Shown: positions 24,564-34,609 of the stretch, one piece after another
Layout of the letters: every line of letters begins with the position of its first letter
Position numbering within the stretch: position 1 is the stretch's first letter
Assembly: GCF_000004195.4 (NCBI RefSeq)
Contig: NC_030678.2
Coordinates: 31,968,201-32,032,200, forward strand
DNA from: Xenopus tropicalis
Taxonomy: Eukaryota > Chordata > Amphibia > Anura > Pipidae
Direction of reading: 5' to 3'
DNA: 64,000 nucleotides
Position numbers and translations under genes: made by a program
The notes under the pieces: model-generated
The model's input: only the letters and a program-made list of their open reading frames with translations
Told to the model about the DNA's origin: nothing
Databases searched by the model: none

Positions 24564-25024
24564 ATAACCTTTTATACACAGCTGCCTTCACTTGTGCTGC
24601 CTGCACACAACTTATGTTTGTCATGTGTTAAACTTTCTTTTTTGAACCTGTAGTAAAATATTTGTCTCAGTTTTCTGACCCCTCTTCCCCAACCATATAG
24701 CATTTAGGGAGAAGACACAAGTAGCAGCTACTTGTCACGGCACCTAAACACCAACAAGTACCCTGCTATAGACAATACTGAGAATTGCCTCTGCTAAACC
24801 ACACGTAGAGACAGTTATCAGTAAATGATCAGCATTGTCTATTTTTGTAGCTGTGACAAAGTAGCTGCTGCTAGTAGCTCTGTGTGTCTTCACCATTTGG
24901 TATATTGGTCACTGGAAATGTTGTAGGTCTTAGAATACAAAATATGGGATATTTTATCTGGGATGCTTGAGGCCTAGGGATTTCTAGCTACATGGTCTTT
25001 CTATAATATGGAATACATGCCATT

Positions 25025-25140
25025 TAAGGAGAAGGAAAGTTACAATCATTGGGGGGTACCAAAATGTTAGGCACCCCCATTGATTGTAATCGCTAACCTG
25101 AAACCTCTGGCCGGTGCTTCTGTTATTGAGGCTGTCATTG
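25025..25140 (+). repeat. T2-like MITE fragment with internal hairpin
   Basis: The left end TTAAGGAGAAGGAAAG, followed by the inverted pair ACAATCATTGGGGGGTACC and GGCACCCCCATTGATTGT. This is a known arrangement at the left end of a frog T2-type element, from memory. The right end was not found. Confidence 0.55.
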
Positions 25141-25744
25141 TAATCACTGAGCAGTGTTATAAGAAATGATGCAGGAAGGTGGCAGCCTTCCCTGTTTAGA
25201 GCTGCACTTAATGCGCCTATTCATTTGTACCCCTGTCTTGGGTGCATGAAAACCACTGGCCAAGTACAGGGTTTTCTCTGCATAAGATAATAATAATTTT
25301 TTATTTCCATTTAGAAATAGAAATAGAAACATAATGATTTTATTTCCAATTAGAAATTTACTCACATTCCCACCTTATTACTCCTTCCTAGCCTTTCTTA
25401 ACCTTCCCATATTGGCCCAGTATCCATGTCTTTAGATTATTCCACATAGCACATTCTCACTCTTTTCTAATTTCTCTTGTCTCTTGTGCATCTCACTGCA
25501 ACAGCTTATGTGGCCATCAATTCCAAATAAATAACGAATGAAAGCATTTTATAAGTTAAGATATATAAAGCAATTTCAGTAATTTTCAGTAAAGCAGAAG
25601 TTAAAATATATGGAGCTTATGCTGAACTGCCACCCAAAGCCTAAGTGTCCCAGCAACTGCACCTGTGATCATAAAAGAAACCTATGATCTTTCAAAACAG
25701 AAACTGTAGGGCAGTGCCCACTATTGTCTTACCTAAAACTTCTC

Positions 25745-25890
25745 AGCCAGGCCGGACTGGCAATCAGTGGATTCTGCCAGGGGCTGCTGTAAGATACCAT
25801 AGACAATCACTATTTAGGGGGCTGGTGTGGGTGGGTGCTGTTTGGGACTCTGCCTACTTGAAATGCCAGGGCCTATTTTGACTCCTAGTC
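25745..25890 (+). repeat. MITE, CCTGGACTGGCAATCTGTGG family
   Basis: Words CAGGCCGGACTGGCAATCAG, GGGGCTGCTGTAAGATACCA and AGACAATCACTATTTAGGGG, and the end CTATTTTGACTCCTAGTCC. Confidence 0.75.
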
Positions 25891-26453
25891 CTCAGCCAGC
25901 TTACACATGAGAACCTTCTTATTTGTCTTGTGGGACTAAAGATCTGATTTCTCATTGGCCAATCTATATGTTGTCGAGCTTATATATGCATTGAACCAGG
26001 TGCACTGAATTTCAAAACTATATAAATACATACAAATATTACTGAAAAAAGCACCACCCACAAAGGGGTGATTTTTGTTAACCCTTTAACAAAAGGGATT
26101 CTTGTATGCCTTTTTAATTTGGTCAGGAGCATTGCTCTGATGGCGCAGCATGTATTTGATGTTGCTGTCTAATGGGTCAGATACAGAATCTTTGCTTCAT
26201 AATTCAAATTTAAGGACCAATAAGAAACCAATAATAGAGGTACTTGCTGTCGACATCACCCACCTACCCATTCCACATTGCCATTGGGCATATTGGGTAG
26301 ATCAGGAGCATAGCCATGTGGATTTATGCTTGTGCTTGCTTACAGTGGACAATTCTTCATGTGTCATTAGGGTTGCAATGGGCTGTGGGGTTTCATGTAT
26401 CCAGGTCCCAGGCCTCCAGTCTTAATACATTATTAGCAGGTATGTTGCATTAG

Positions 26454-26621
26454 ATCTGTGAAATTGAAGAAATTGTTTATGCTTTTCTTAAGCTTCTAGA
26501 GAAGAATGAATACCGACATATTAGAGTAAATGGAAACATCAGGGGACACCCATTCTACAAAACAATTGATTGGGTGCAGCTTGAAAGTAGAAGCATAAAG
26601 GCCCCTTTCCAACCTGAACAA
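26454..26621 (+). pseudogene. Orphan exon of a PKC-like AGC kinase C-terminus
   Basis: Read in one frame, this stretch gives a protein segment typical of the end of a protein kinase C catalytic domain: LLEKNEYRHIRV, then NGNIRGHPFYKTIDWVQLE, then IKAPFQPEQ. These align with the family pattern LLEKNPxRRLGVNGNIRxHPFFKTIDWxxLExRxxxPPFxP, which covers the last helices and the start of the AGC tail. The usual Arg-Leu-Gly before NGNI is changed to His-Ile-Arg. It has a candidate acceptor at 26491-26492 (or a weaker one at 26452-26453; the frame is open from 26454) and a strong donor, CAA|GTACGT, at 26622. There is no internal stop. No other kinase exons (glycine loop, HRD, DFG) were found in the window. 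It is therefore either an isolated, probably non-functional gene fragment or the far end of a gene with very long introns. It is labelled pseudogene on balance. Confidence 0.7.
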
Positions 26622-27058
26622 GTACGTAATATCAATATGAGATATCCTACTGCTCTTTGTAGTACTACTACTCTATTTAATTTATCAACCACTGGCAAAA
26701 GTAATTTACCTTAGAAGTGCAAGGTGGCTACTGGGGATAGGGCATAAGAAAGCTCTGTGTTAGAATAGTCCCTGGTTTTTCACGGACCTATTGGAACTGG
26801 GAATATACTAAATGATGTCCCAATTATAGCTTTCTAACTTATTGGCTTCTCACTCCAGAGTGGGTTTAGGGAACACCTCATATAATGATATGGCTGTAGC
26901 TGACAAAATCAAACATCATTTATTTTATCAAGACCAGTCCTAGTTCTATAATGGAATGATTATTTCTTTTGTTTTGTTTTCTATGTTTCCTATGTCATCT
27001 AGCCTAGATGCAAACAAATTTACTTATTAATGGATTGTCATTTTTTCCTTTCTTGTAG

Positions 27059-27262
27059 CCATTTTTAGATGAGTTACATGAAGAACATCTGGCACAGCCC
27101 TCTGATGCTTCAATCCAAGACACCAGTGCAGAAGATCTTTGTAGATCTTTGTTGGCGGGAGTAAGGCATTTTCTTTGCTCATGGGCTGTCATCACTGGTG
27201 CCTGGACACGTAAACATCCAATGATCAGTGGGAATATAACATCTATGGCAATCAGCATGTAA
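27059..27262 (+). pseudogene. Possible terminal exon of the orphan kinase
   Basis: It starts right after a strong acceptor (TTTTTTCCTTTCTTGTAG ending at 27058), in phase 0 with the donor of the exon at 26454-26621. It stays open for 67 codons to TAA at 27260, beginning PFLDELHEEHLAQPSD. The join is phase-compatible and falls where PKC genes often break before the C-tail. However, I do not see the hydrophobic F-x-x-F-S/T-F motif that normally closes an AGC tail. The opposite strand has an open frame of about 100 codons (27294-27004) with a hydrophobic stretch; I regard that as the shadow. Moderate to low confidence that this exon is real. Confidence 0.4.
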
Positions 27263-27462
27263 ACAACGTATCCACCTGCTACAGAAAGCATCATTATCTC
27301 CTCATAACACAGCCGCCATCTTCTTTAAATGTACTAAAGAAGACCATAAGGAAGAGAAGAAAGATGAAGAATCTAAAGAAGAAGGAAAGAAAATATAAAT
27401 TAAAAAACTAAATATTGAATTAATATTAGAATTAAAATAGTGATAAGTGATAGGCAAAGAAG
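27263..27462. other. AT- and purine-rich spacer before the LTR
   Basis: AAG/AAT-rich low-complexity sequence, compositionally like the degenerate repeat field that resumes after the LTR at 28089. Confidence 0.5.
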
Positions 27463-27600
27463 ATAAGTGTAAGGAGCACCGGGAGGCCGGCGCGCATTCC
27501 TACCTTCAAGCGCGCCGGTCCCCGGGCTCCTCTGGTACAGCGCGCTCCCGCGCGCACCTCTCTTCGGCGCGTCCCGACGCGCAATGGCAAAGGGCGCGCG

Positions 27601-27696
27601 CGCGCATGCGCAGTAGCTTTAGGTCCTCCCGGCGCTGCGCGATGACGTCAGTGGACGCGCTGACGTCACCTTGGCGCCAAATTCAAACTTAAAAAG
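27601..27696 (+). promoter_or_regulatory. Promoter module inside the solo LTR
   Basis: NRF1 site, two full CRE palindromes 10 bp apart, an E2F-like palindrome and a TATA-like word within 96 bp. Each match is exact or near exact by eye. Whether it is used by any transcript cannot be told. Confidence 0.6.
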
Positions 27697-27803
27697 CGGT
27701 TCCTTGCTTGTTTTCATTGCCCAAGCTGGTCCTGATTTCCTGGTGCCTTGCTAAGCTATATTATATCTGATTCTCTGGTTTTTGACTCCCTGCCTGACTT
27801 TTG

Positions 27804-27887
27804 ACTACGATCCTTGCCGCCTGCCACTGACCTTGCCTGACTCTCTACTACGATCCTTGCTGCCTGCCACTGACCCTTGCCTGACCA
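27804..27887 (+). repeat. Tandem duplication inside the LTR, 2 x about 43 bp
   Basis: The unit ACTACGATCCTTGCCGCCTG...CTTGCCTGA occurs twice in a row (about 27804-27846 and 27847-27887) with one-base differences. Confidence 0.85.
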
Positions 27888-28083
27888 CGACTCCGATTAC
27901 AGCTTTACCCTTGGTACCGCGTTGAATAACCTTGGCCGTAAGTAGGATCCCTGCCTCTCCCGCCGCAGAAAGTCCGGGGCCCCAAAAGGGCGTCGGTGAA
28001 CACCGGGGTCGGCCGGGCTCTCCTGCTTATCTAAGGGGTTATTCCGGGCAGTTACCGGGCTCCTAAGCATACAGACTGTAACA

Positions 28084-29312
28084 ATAAGGTAAGTATTGTA
28101 GGATTAATATAATTCAAAAGGCAGGATTAGGCAAATAAGAATTAAGTCAAATTAGGATTGATATACAAATTAGATGATATAAAAATTAGAGTTAGACAAA
28201 TACAGTAACATTTAGGGCTTTTAAAAGGGGGTAGTATTAAGGTTAGGCAAATAAGAGTTAAGTTAGGATGAATGTAATAAAAAATACCAAAAAAAATTAC
28301 GTTAGATAAGAAGTTGTATATACTATTTAAAAGGGGGAATTAGATAATATAAGAGTTAAGTTTGGGCTGATATACTTTTAAAGGGGGGTAGGATTAGTGT
28401 TAGACAATTATAAATTATAATGGCGGCAATGGGGCAGTCGGTTCGGGGTCTGCATCAACGAGACGATTCGACTGAATCTTTTAACCTGCCCGATCAATAT
28501 CTGGCCAATTTCAAGCCAGATATCGGTCGGGTATGGCCGTCGTTTCGGCCCCTACACTGCTGAATCGGTCCAAGGGACTGATATCGGCAGCTATAATCGG
28601 CCCGAGTAAGGGGACCTTAAGTTAGCATTAATATACTTAATAAAAAAATTTGGATTCGACAAATAGGATTAGAGTTAATTTAGAGTAGACTTTTAAAAAG
28701 GGGGGATTAGCATTAGTAAATAAATGTTTAGTTAGGGCTGATATATTTTTAAAAAGGGGGGGGGAATGAGTGTTAGTTATATAAAATAAAATTGAAGTTA
28801 GGATTAATATAATTTTTAAAGAGAAAAAATACAGTATTAAATAATAAGTTAGATATAGTTAGATATATATAGATATAGTTAGATTAGTAGATAGATCTGA
28901 TTAATAAATATAGGGTTTATATTAGGATAAGCAGGTAAGGCTTTTTCAAAAGCAGGTGGGGGAGCCTCCTAGCAAAAGGCATCAGCAACTGGGGTGGGCA
29001 GTGAGGCTCATTGGTTGGCTTAGCCCTAATTGTTAGAGAAAATAATTAATTTAGGCACTTAGGATAAGAGTAAATAAAAAGCTATGTTCAAGGAATTTCA
29101 ACCAGAACAAGTGCCAAAAGACCCTCTAGTGACCAAAAGAGGGTAATACATTTATCTAATGTAAACTTTTGCACCACTTAAAATTAAAGATAAAAAATAT
29201 GTATTTCAATCCATTAAATTCAGCCCCATATAGATAACCTTAGGAGAAGAGATAAGAATGATTTGGGCTAATATAGTTAGGTAAAAGCAATAATTAAGAT
29301 GTAAGATAACAT
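28084..29312 (+). repeat. Field of degenerate, purine-rich tandem repeats
   Basis: Variants of a loose unit of roughly 60-90 bp recur: TAGGATTAGxGTTAGAC, AATAAGAGTTAAGTTAGG, CTGATATACTTTTAAAAGGGGG. Copies are strongly diverged and interrupted by a MITE at 28425-28620. The composition (TTAGG/GTTAG on the + strand) is reminiscent of a decayed satellite. No coding potential seen. Confidence 0.6.
28425..28620. repeat. MITE, CCCATACACGGGCC family
   Basis: Inner words TGCCCGATCAATATCTGGCC, AGCCAGATATCGGTCGGG, GGGACTGATATCGGCAGC and the right end GGGGACCTTAA. It sits inside the degenerate repeat field. Confidence 0.7.
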
Positions 29313-29313
29313 T

Positions 29314-29676
29314 GGGTGCACATTTACTAATCCTCGAATCGGAATCCCGAATGGGAAAAAAACGGATTGGAAACGAAAATGTTGCGACTTTTTTTCATCG
29401 CCGGTGCGATTGTTTCGTATTTGTCGCAACTTTTTCATCGCCGTCACGGCTTTTTCGTATTTTGCGTGATTATTTAGTCGCTGTCGCGATTTTTTCGTAT
29501 TGCACTATAGTAAACAGCGGAAAAACCAATCCGAATTTTTTACGGTGGCGACGAAAAAGTCGCGCAAAATACGAAACAATTGCAACGGCAACGAAAAAAA
29601 ATGCAAAAATACAGATCATTACGAAAAAAACGCATTCAGACGCTTTCGGACGTTCGTGGATTAGTAAATGTGCCCC
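29314..29676. mobile_element. Foldback MITE without core array
   Basis: The ends GGGTGCACATTTACTAATCC and GGATTAGTAAATGTGCCCC are inverted. Both arms consist of CGAAAAAGTCGC-like words. The 52-bp unit seen in the relatives at 409-1343 and 2265-2731 is absent. The 128-codon open frame here is repeat sequence. Confidence 0.85.
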
Positions 29677-29734
29677 TAGGTGTAGTATCCAAAATTAGGT
29701 GCAGGTTATTCAGATAAGGGAGTTAAAGGGCAAT

Positions 29735-29905
29735 CACTTGATCCAGGGACTTGTCCGATTGCCGTTTTGGAGTCAGGAAGGAATTTTTTTCTCCATCTGA
29801 GACAAATTGCCAACAGCTTCAAATGGAGTTTTTTTTTTTTGCCTTCCTCTGGATCAACTAGAAGTTGTAGATAGTTGGTATAGGGAGACTATTACTGTAC
29901 ATCAA
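29735..29905 (+). mobile_element. CR1-like LINE 3' UTR fragment
   Basis: It contains TTGATCCAGGGACTTGTCCG, TTGGAGTCAGGAAGGAATTT and TTTGCCTTCCTCTGGATCAA, the ordered landmarks of the frog CR1-like 3' UTR. This is the part deleted from the copy at 5540-5946. Confidence 0.75.
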
Positions 29906-30044
29906 ACCACTGGTTAAACTTTAAATAATAAAGTTGCTTATATATCATTTAAAACTTGCTTGTTGCTTGATTTTCTTCTGGTAGTGTGAAAGGTGTCTTA
30001 TTGTTTTAATGGTGATAAAACCTATGGATGTTTAGGGAAGGTGC

Positions 30045-31800
30045 AACAGCTGCAGTGGGGGCTTTCTTGAGATGGTCATGTGTGGCAAATATTACCCAAT
30101 ACAGGAAACAGCTTATTAAAAATAAACTAATGAGTTTGATAAGGCAATTCAACTAGCAGAAGGGGGACTTGCTAGGGATATCTTTTACTTGATCCACAAA
30201 CAATACACACACCACACAAGTCAAACCCACCCAGGCAGTAAGGGGGTTTTGTATGTTCAGTAGCTCTTGAGAAACTAGCAGAGTAGAAAGTAGATGAGCC
30301 ATTAAAGGGGACCTGTCACCTTAAGAAATAATTTCAAATTGTTTTCTATTGTGTTTGGCAAGCAAAATAAACTTTACTTACACTATATAAATTATTTTAA
30401 TTTTATTTTCTTCAGCTTTGGAATTCACAATTGCAGCAAGCAGGCAGGGGTCATTTTGTGGACACTGTTACCAAACAGGCATTGCATCCTGCCAATATCT
30501 TGTTTCTGTGCCAGTATGGGGGGACCTGATACCCATGTCCATGCACTGGTTACATAATTACATGGTGCGGAGGGAGGGGGAATGTGAGCAGTCCAGCAAC
30601 ATCTAAGAAGTTCTGAATTGAAATTGAAAGTAACTGTCTGGCCCACCCCTATGCCTAAGGCATAGAGGCGGGGCAGGCATTATATGATTGACAGCTGGGA
30701 TTTTAAAATGCTTTTATAATGGGTATGGATGTGTTAATAAAAAAAATTATTTTGGGTTTCATGTTTAATTTGAAAAGGGCTTTTATTATACAGCTTTTTA
30801 TGTCTGGGTGACAGGTCCACTTTAACTGTATCTGAAAATTAAGAAAGCAATATCCTCTTTCCCCATTGGGAAAAACATTGGGCCAGGATGGTATTCGATA
30901 GACTGGTACAAACTCAGTATAGAAATTCTGGGCCCTAAACTACTTATAACTGCCTTGGAGAGGCACTAATGATTTATACCTAACATGGAGGTGATCCAGC
31001 TAGCTAATCACATCACAAAGGTAATGCTAGCTGTATTGCACCTTGATAAGTCAGGCGTTATGCCAGAGAGTGCAACAAATATTAATAGATGTAGGCTGCA
31101 CACAATTCTTAATTAAGCTTGGAAGGAAGGCTGACTCTGGTGTGGTGGTGTCCTTTGACATCAATAAAGCATTTGACTTGGTTGGATGAGGGTATCTGTG
31201 GGAGGTGATGCGGCCTATGCGATTTGGGAAAAAATTTATAAGTTTGGTTAAAATACTATATGAAAATTCAGTGAGAAGAATTTGCATGAATAAACTGGTG
31301 TCGGACCTCTGTTTGCGATAGATAAAACACCTTTGGCAAACAAAATTTGAACAAGTCTGCAGGGCCAAAGATTGCAATTTCAGAAGTAGAATTGCCGATA
31401 TCTTTGTCTACAGATGATGATCTTGTGTATGTGACTGATGCCAGATAGTGCCTTAAGGTCCTACTTTAGACAGCAGCAAGATTTCAGGTCTGAAAGCCAA
31501 TAGGCAGAAATCAGTCCATATACCCTTAGGCAGGCAAACCGCAAGTTTGCAAGCTGCAAGTTAGGCCTCCCATTTAACCTAGTGCAACGTAATAACCTAT
31601 ATAAAAATGGTTGTTCTCTCCATATTACTGTATCTCTTATAATTCTCCAGGTTCCCTCCTGTCCAGCTGATTTTTCAAACTAGATGCTCTGTTCCCTCAT
31701 ATGGGGCAATGAACAACTGTATATAAACCAAATGTGCCTAACAGCCTGGACAGGGCACAAAGATTGTTGATTGTTGTGTTTTTGCAGCAGTGTACCTCAC
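30045..31800 (+). pseudogene. L1/Tx1-like ORF2 remnant, split by a MITE
   Basis: A broken copy of a LINE-1-type polyprotein (endonuclease/reverse transcriptase), read over several shifted frames. 30045-30180 resembles the linker region (FLRWSCVANITQYRKQ). From 30826 comes the RT finger region (LKIKKAISSFPIGK, then a decayed GPDG near 30880). At 31144-31185 is the palm motif with VVSFDINKAFDLV. At 31400-31440 the catalytic YADD box is altered to STDDDLVYVTD. At 31570-31740 is the thumb region with a decayed FIWGN word (LIWGNEQ). Frameshifts and stops rule out function. The TTAA-type MITE at 30302-30825 interrupts it, and the flanking LINE sequence resumes right after the MITE, so the MITE came later. 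Confidence 0.75.
30302..30825. mobile_element. TTAA-type (T2-like) MITE with GACCTGTCACC ends
   Basis: The left end TTAAAGGGGACCTGTCACC and the right end GGTGACAGGTCCACTTTAA are inverted, with TTAA at both tips. A second copy, inverted, is at 59551-59966. It is inserted in the L1-like remnant. Overlapping open frames on both strands are repeat sequence. Confidence 0.88.
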
Positions 31801-32875
31801 TTCCATGGGTGCAACATTCTAGTATGATGCCTCTTCTTTTACCTTACATGACTGCTACTGACCAATGTTCTTTTGTTAGTTACCTGGTGTTTTAGCTGAC
31901 CAGCCAGAGGTGGAGCTCTGTGGTGAGTAGAAAGGTTGACAGGTATATCTCCCACCATATTCAAGTTGTCACTGCATAGCTCTCCAGCAAAACAGTGCTG
32001 GGGAATACTTATATTAAGCAATGGGCCATGGTATTTGTCTGTACAAGCTATGAAAAGACTGTTATGAAGAGTGCCAATAATGTCCCTGTTAGGCTATTTA
32101 CAGTGTTCATGATGCCCCTAGACCAGTAGGCCATGCTTTAGGGCTTTTTGTAAATAAACATAATAGCCCCAGTTGGGGAAATTAGAAGCTTGTGGTTGTT
32201 CCCGACTACATGTATCACTGTAAAAACGCAGTAAGAGTAATAAGTTTCATCATTTTGACTTTCAATCAATGAACATTTCTAAGCAATGTATATTGGAAAG
32301 TTGCTGAGTATTACATCTTCTTTCGCTCTTTCTTTCAGCGGAAATGTTCTAGATATGGAGATCACAGACCCAGCAAGCAGAGGTAATTGTTTATATAAAT
32401 GTTTATATTGGGTTATGAGGTATATTGGTACTATACTGGGTTTACTTCGTTTGACGTCTCTGATTTTATGAAGGAGAAAGCATAGTTTCTAGAACTTACT
32501 GAGTAGCTTGGGCTCTGGAGAAATATAGACTTGCATGTCAGTAATTCACTTGGAATTATATTACAATTAGTTTACTTCCATAATGGACTATACGGGCTAT
32601 CATATTGTTTCTTCTAAAATATGTAATGTGTACAGAGATTTCACCCGCACATTTGGGGTGGGGTTGCACATTAGGTGGTTATTTAGCAGCTTATTGTAGG
32701 TCTTATTTTCATATGGAGGTGGAAAGCACATAAATAATGATTCATTTTGGGTGCCTGCTATTACATTGGAAATTAATATATAAATTTGAGTAGGGAGCAG
32801 GCCCAGCACAGTTTTAGAAGAGAATAAACAAATAAGCAAACAGCAAAAAAAGCTTTGTAAAGGGGACTACGTGTA
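31801..32875. other. Intergenic DNA, one cryptic exon-like site
   Basis: No gene called. At 32339-32382 a 44-bp stretch sits between a long pyrimidine tract ending CTTTCTTTCAG and a donor AG|GTAATT. It could be a non-coding 5' exon of TRARG1, 1.9 kb upstream of the coding start, or chance. Confidence 0.3.
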
Positions 32876-33207
32876 TACAGGTATAGGACCCATTATCCAG
32901 AATGCTCGGGACCAAGGGTATTCCGGATAAGGGGTCTTTCTGTAATTTGGATCTTAAAACCTTAAATCTACTAAAAAATCAATAAAACATTAATTAAACC
33001 CAATAGGATTGTTTTGCATCCAATAAGGATTAATTATATCTTATTTGGAATCAATTACAAGGTTCTGTTTTAATTCTACATAGAAAAAGGAAATCAGTTT
33101 TAAAATTCTGAATTATTTGATTAAAATGGAGTCTATGGGAGACAGGCATTCCGTAATTCGGAGCTTTCTGGATAATGGGTTTCCGGATAAGGGGTCCGAT
33201 ACCTGTA
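32876..33207. mobile_element. MITE, TACAGGTATAGG family, copy D (full length)
   Basis: It runs from TACAGGTATAGGACCCATTA to GATACCTGTA, with GTA and TAC flanks that extend the palindrome. Same orientation as copy C. Confidence 0.88.
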
Positions 33208-33262
33208 TACCAGTAACGCAATTTTTCTGCAGGGGGGCCCGGAGCAACCAAGTTACACCACT
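33208..33262. repeat. Short GTAACT-ended MITE fragment
   Basis: The ends CAGTAACGCAATTTTTCTGC and AAGTTACACCACTG are inverted around GGGGGGCCCGGAGC. It is related to the elements near 9197 and abuts copy D. Confidence 0.55.
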
Positions 33263-34210
33263 GGTCACCTGACAAAGCAATAATCAGTATCTGCTCCAGC
33301 AATGGTTCAAGGGAATATCAGGCGCTGTTTACGCACATTAGGCATGGGGAAAATGGCCCTGATTTAAGTTATAATACAAGTTATAACTCAATGGTATAGT
33401 GGTAACGCAAATACATAGTGGTGTAATGTAGAAATAAAGTTGATATAACACCATGGGACTATTTGGTGATCCACTGCCTCCCTGCAGTACACAGTAAAAA
33501 AGATTTAAGACAAAAGTTATATTTTATCAGCATCCTTTGACGTGTAAGTATAGCCACTCTATAGAGCTAGCACAATGCACCGTAGCAGCAGCAGAATCCC
33601 TATTCAGGCTCGGGTACTTCCGCTAACACAGCAAATATAAATAAATGATAAACACAGCCCAAAACATTTAGATGGAGCAAACACATCAAAGGAATTTTAT
33701 GGATTAGATGGAAGAAAGGATATTAGCCTCCTAAATACACCTCTGGCACTACTGGACTATTAGGCAGAGCTGTGGATATGAGGGAAATTCCTTCGCTAGC
33801 CCCCAGGAGACTCTCCTGTGATGCTGCTCAGAAAGCTGCAATAATCTGCCTGTGTCATCAGCCCAGCAGCATGTGAGTTGGTTTGTCCTGAGAGGACGAT
33901 TCCACTTGTGCAGCCTTTAGCTGGGGCTGGGGCAGGGCAGGAGCAGTCTGCAGCAGAGCTTTTAGAAGCAGACACAGCCCTCCTCACTCTGGAACATGCA
34001 CCACCCAAGTCTTCCCTCAGCTCTCCACTAATTCCTCACTGCAGCCTGCGCCTTCTGCCTTCTTCCATTCCTTCACACAGTTTTTCATCTCCCCACTATT
34101 TGTCTAAATGGGATTTTAGCAGCGCTGAAGCAGAAGTTTATTGTTTTGTGGAGTGAGAGAAAGAGAGAAAGAAAGAGAGGAAAAGCCCTGAGTACTCAGC
34201 AGGGAATACC
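33263..34210 (+). promoter_or_regulatory. TRARG1 upstream region and 5' UTR
   Basis: Mostly repeat-free DNA before the TRARG1 start codon; GC content rises from about 33780. No convincing TATA box was seen. The immediate 5' leader is purine-rich (GAGAGAAAGAGAGAAAGAAA at 34153-34172). The transcription start is unknown. Confidence 0.35.
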
Positions 34211-34609
34211 ATGGCCATTAATACCGATACCCAATATGAGAAGGCACTGGGAGGTTCAGGGAACCCTCTGCCCGCAGACTCCCATGAGACTGAGAAACTC
34301 CTCACTAATGCCTCGGAGAATAAGGAGGAGAATGGCATGAAGAAGTCATTTTCAGTCACCATGTCCAGCGAGAAGTCTATGGGAGACCTGGAACAAAATG
34401 GCCACAACCTGCCTTACAAATCGGTGTCAGCTGGGCAGCTGGAGTCTGCCCCTCTCTCACCCTCCAGGGTCAGCCTTGCCAGGGCATCCTCCACTGCCAC
34501 CACCGCCCAGGAGCAGGGCAGGCCCACCGACTATCTCGTCCTGGCCATCTTCTCCTGCTTCTGCCCAGTCTGGCCAGTCAACATAGTGGCACTGGTCTTC
34601 TCCATCATG
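34211..34609 (+). CDS. trarg1: Trafficking regulator of GLUT4 1, coding exon 1
   Basis: First coding exon of TRARG1 (also TUSC5), a CD225/dispanin-family membrane protein. In mammals it resides in GLUT4 vesicles of fat and muscle and promotes insulin-regulated glucose transporter trafficking. Residues 1-106 form a Ser/Glu-rich cytosolic N-terminus, with [10 protein letters not shown] echoing the phospho-serine region of the mammalian protein. Residues 107-131 are the first membrane segment, with the hallmark [10 protein letters not shown]. The ATG has a good context (ACCATGG). The exon ends in Met133, followed by the donor ATG|GTGAGT, phase 0. Joined in phase to 50713-50842 and 53041-53051 it gives 179 residues, against 177 as I recall for human. 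It lies downstream of BHLHA9 on the same strand, matching human 17p13.3. Confidence 0.94.

Larger units (their letters stand above)
27468..28083 (+). mobile_element. Solo LTR of an LTR retroelement, 616 bp
   Basis: It starts TGTAAGGAGC and ends AGACTGTAACA, the TG...CA ends of an LTR. It is flanked by a perfect 5-bp target duplication ATAAG (27463-27467 and 28084-28088). No internal coding sequence or second LTR is present, so it is a solo LTR left by recombination between LTRs. It is strikingly GC- and CpG-rich in AT-rich surroundings. Its U3-like half has promoter motifs in a row: an NRF1-type CGCGCATGCGCA at 27601-27612, two palindromic TGACGTCA sites at 27643-27650 and 27661-27668, an E2F-like TTGGCGCCAA at 27671-27680, and TTAAAAAG at 27689-27696 that could serve as a TATA box. 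The perfect duplication suggests a fairly young insertion. Gypsy/ERV class not determined. Confidence 0.88.

Noticed and set aside
29312..29698. 128-codon + strand open frame
   Set aside because: It coincides with a foldback MITE; the Lys/Arg-rich translation comes from CGAAAAA words.
34146..34340. Upstream overlapping frame at the TRARG1 start
   Set aside because: It begins at TTG rather than ATG and has only purine-rich leader sequence; not a convincing regulatory uORF.
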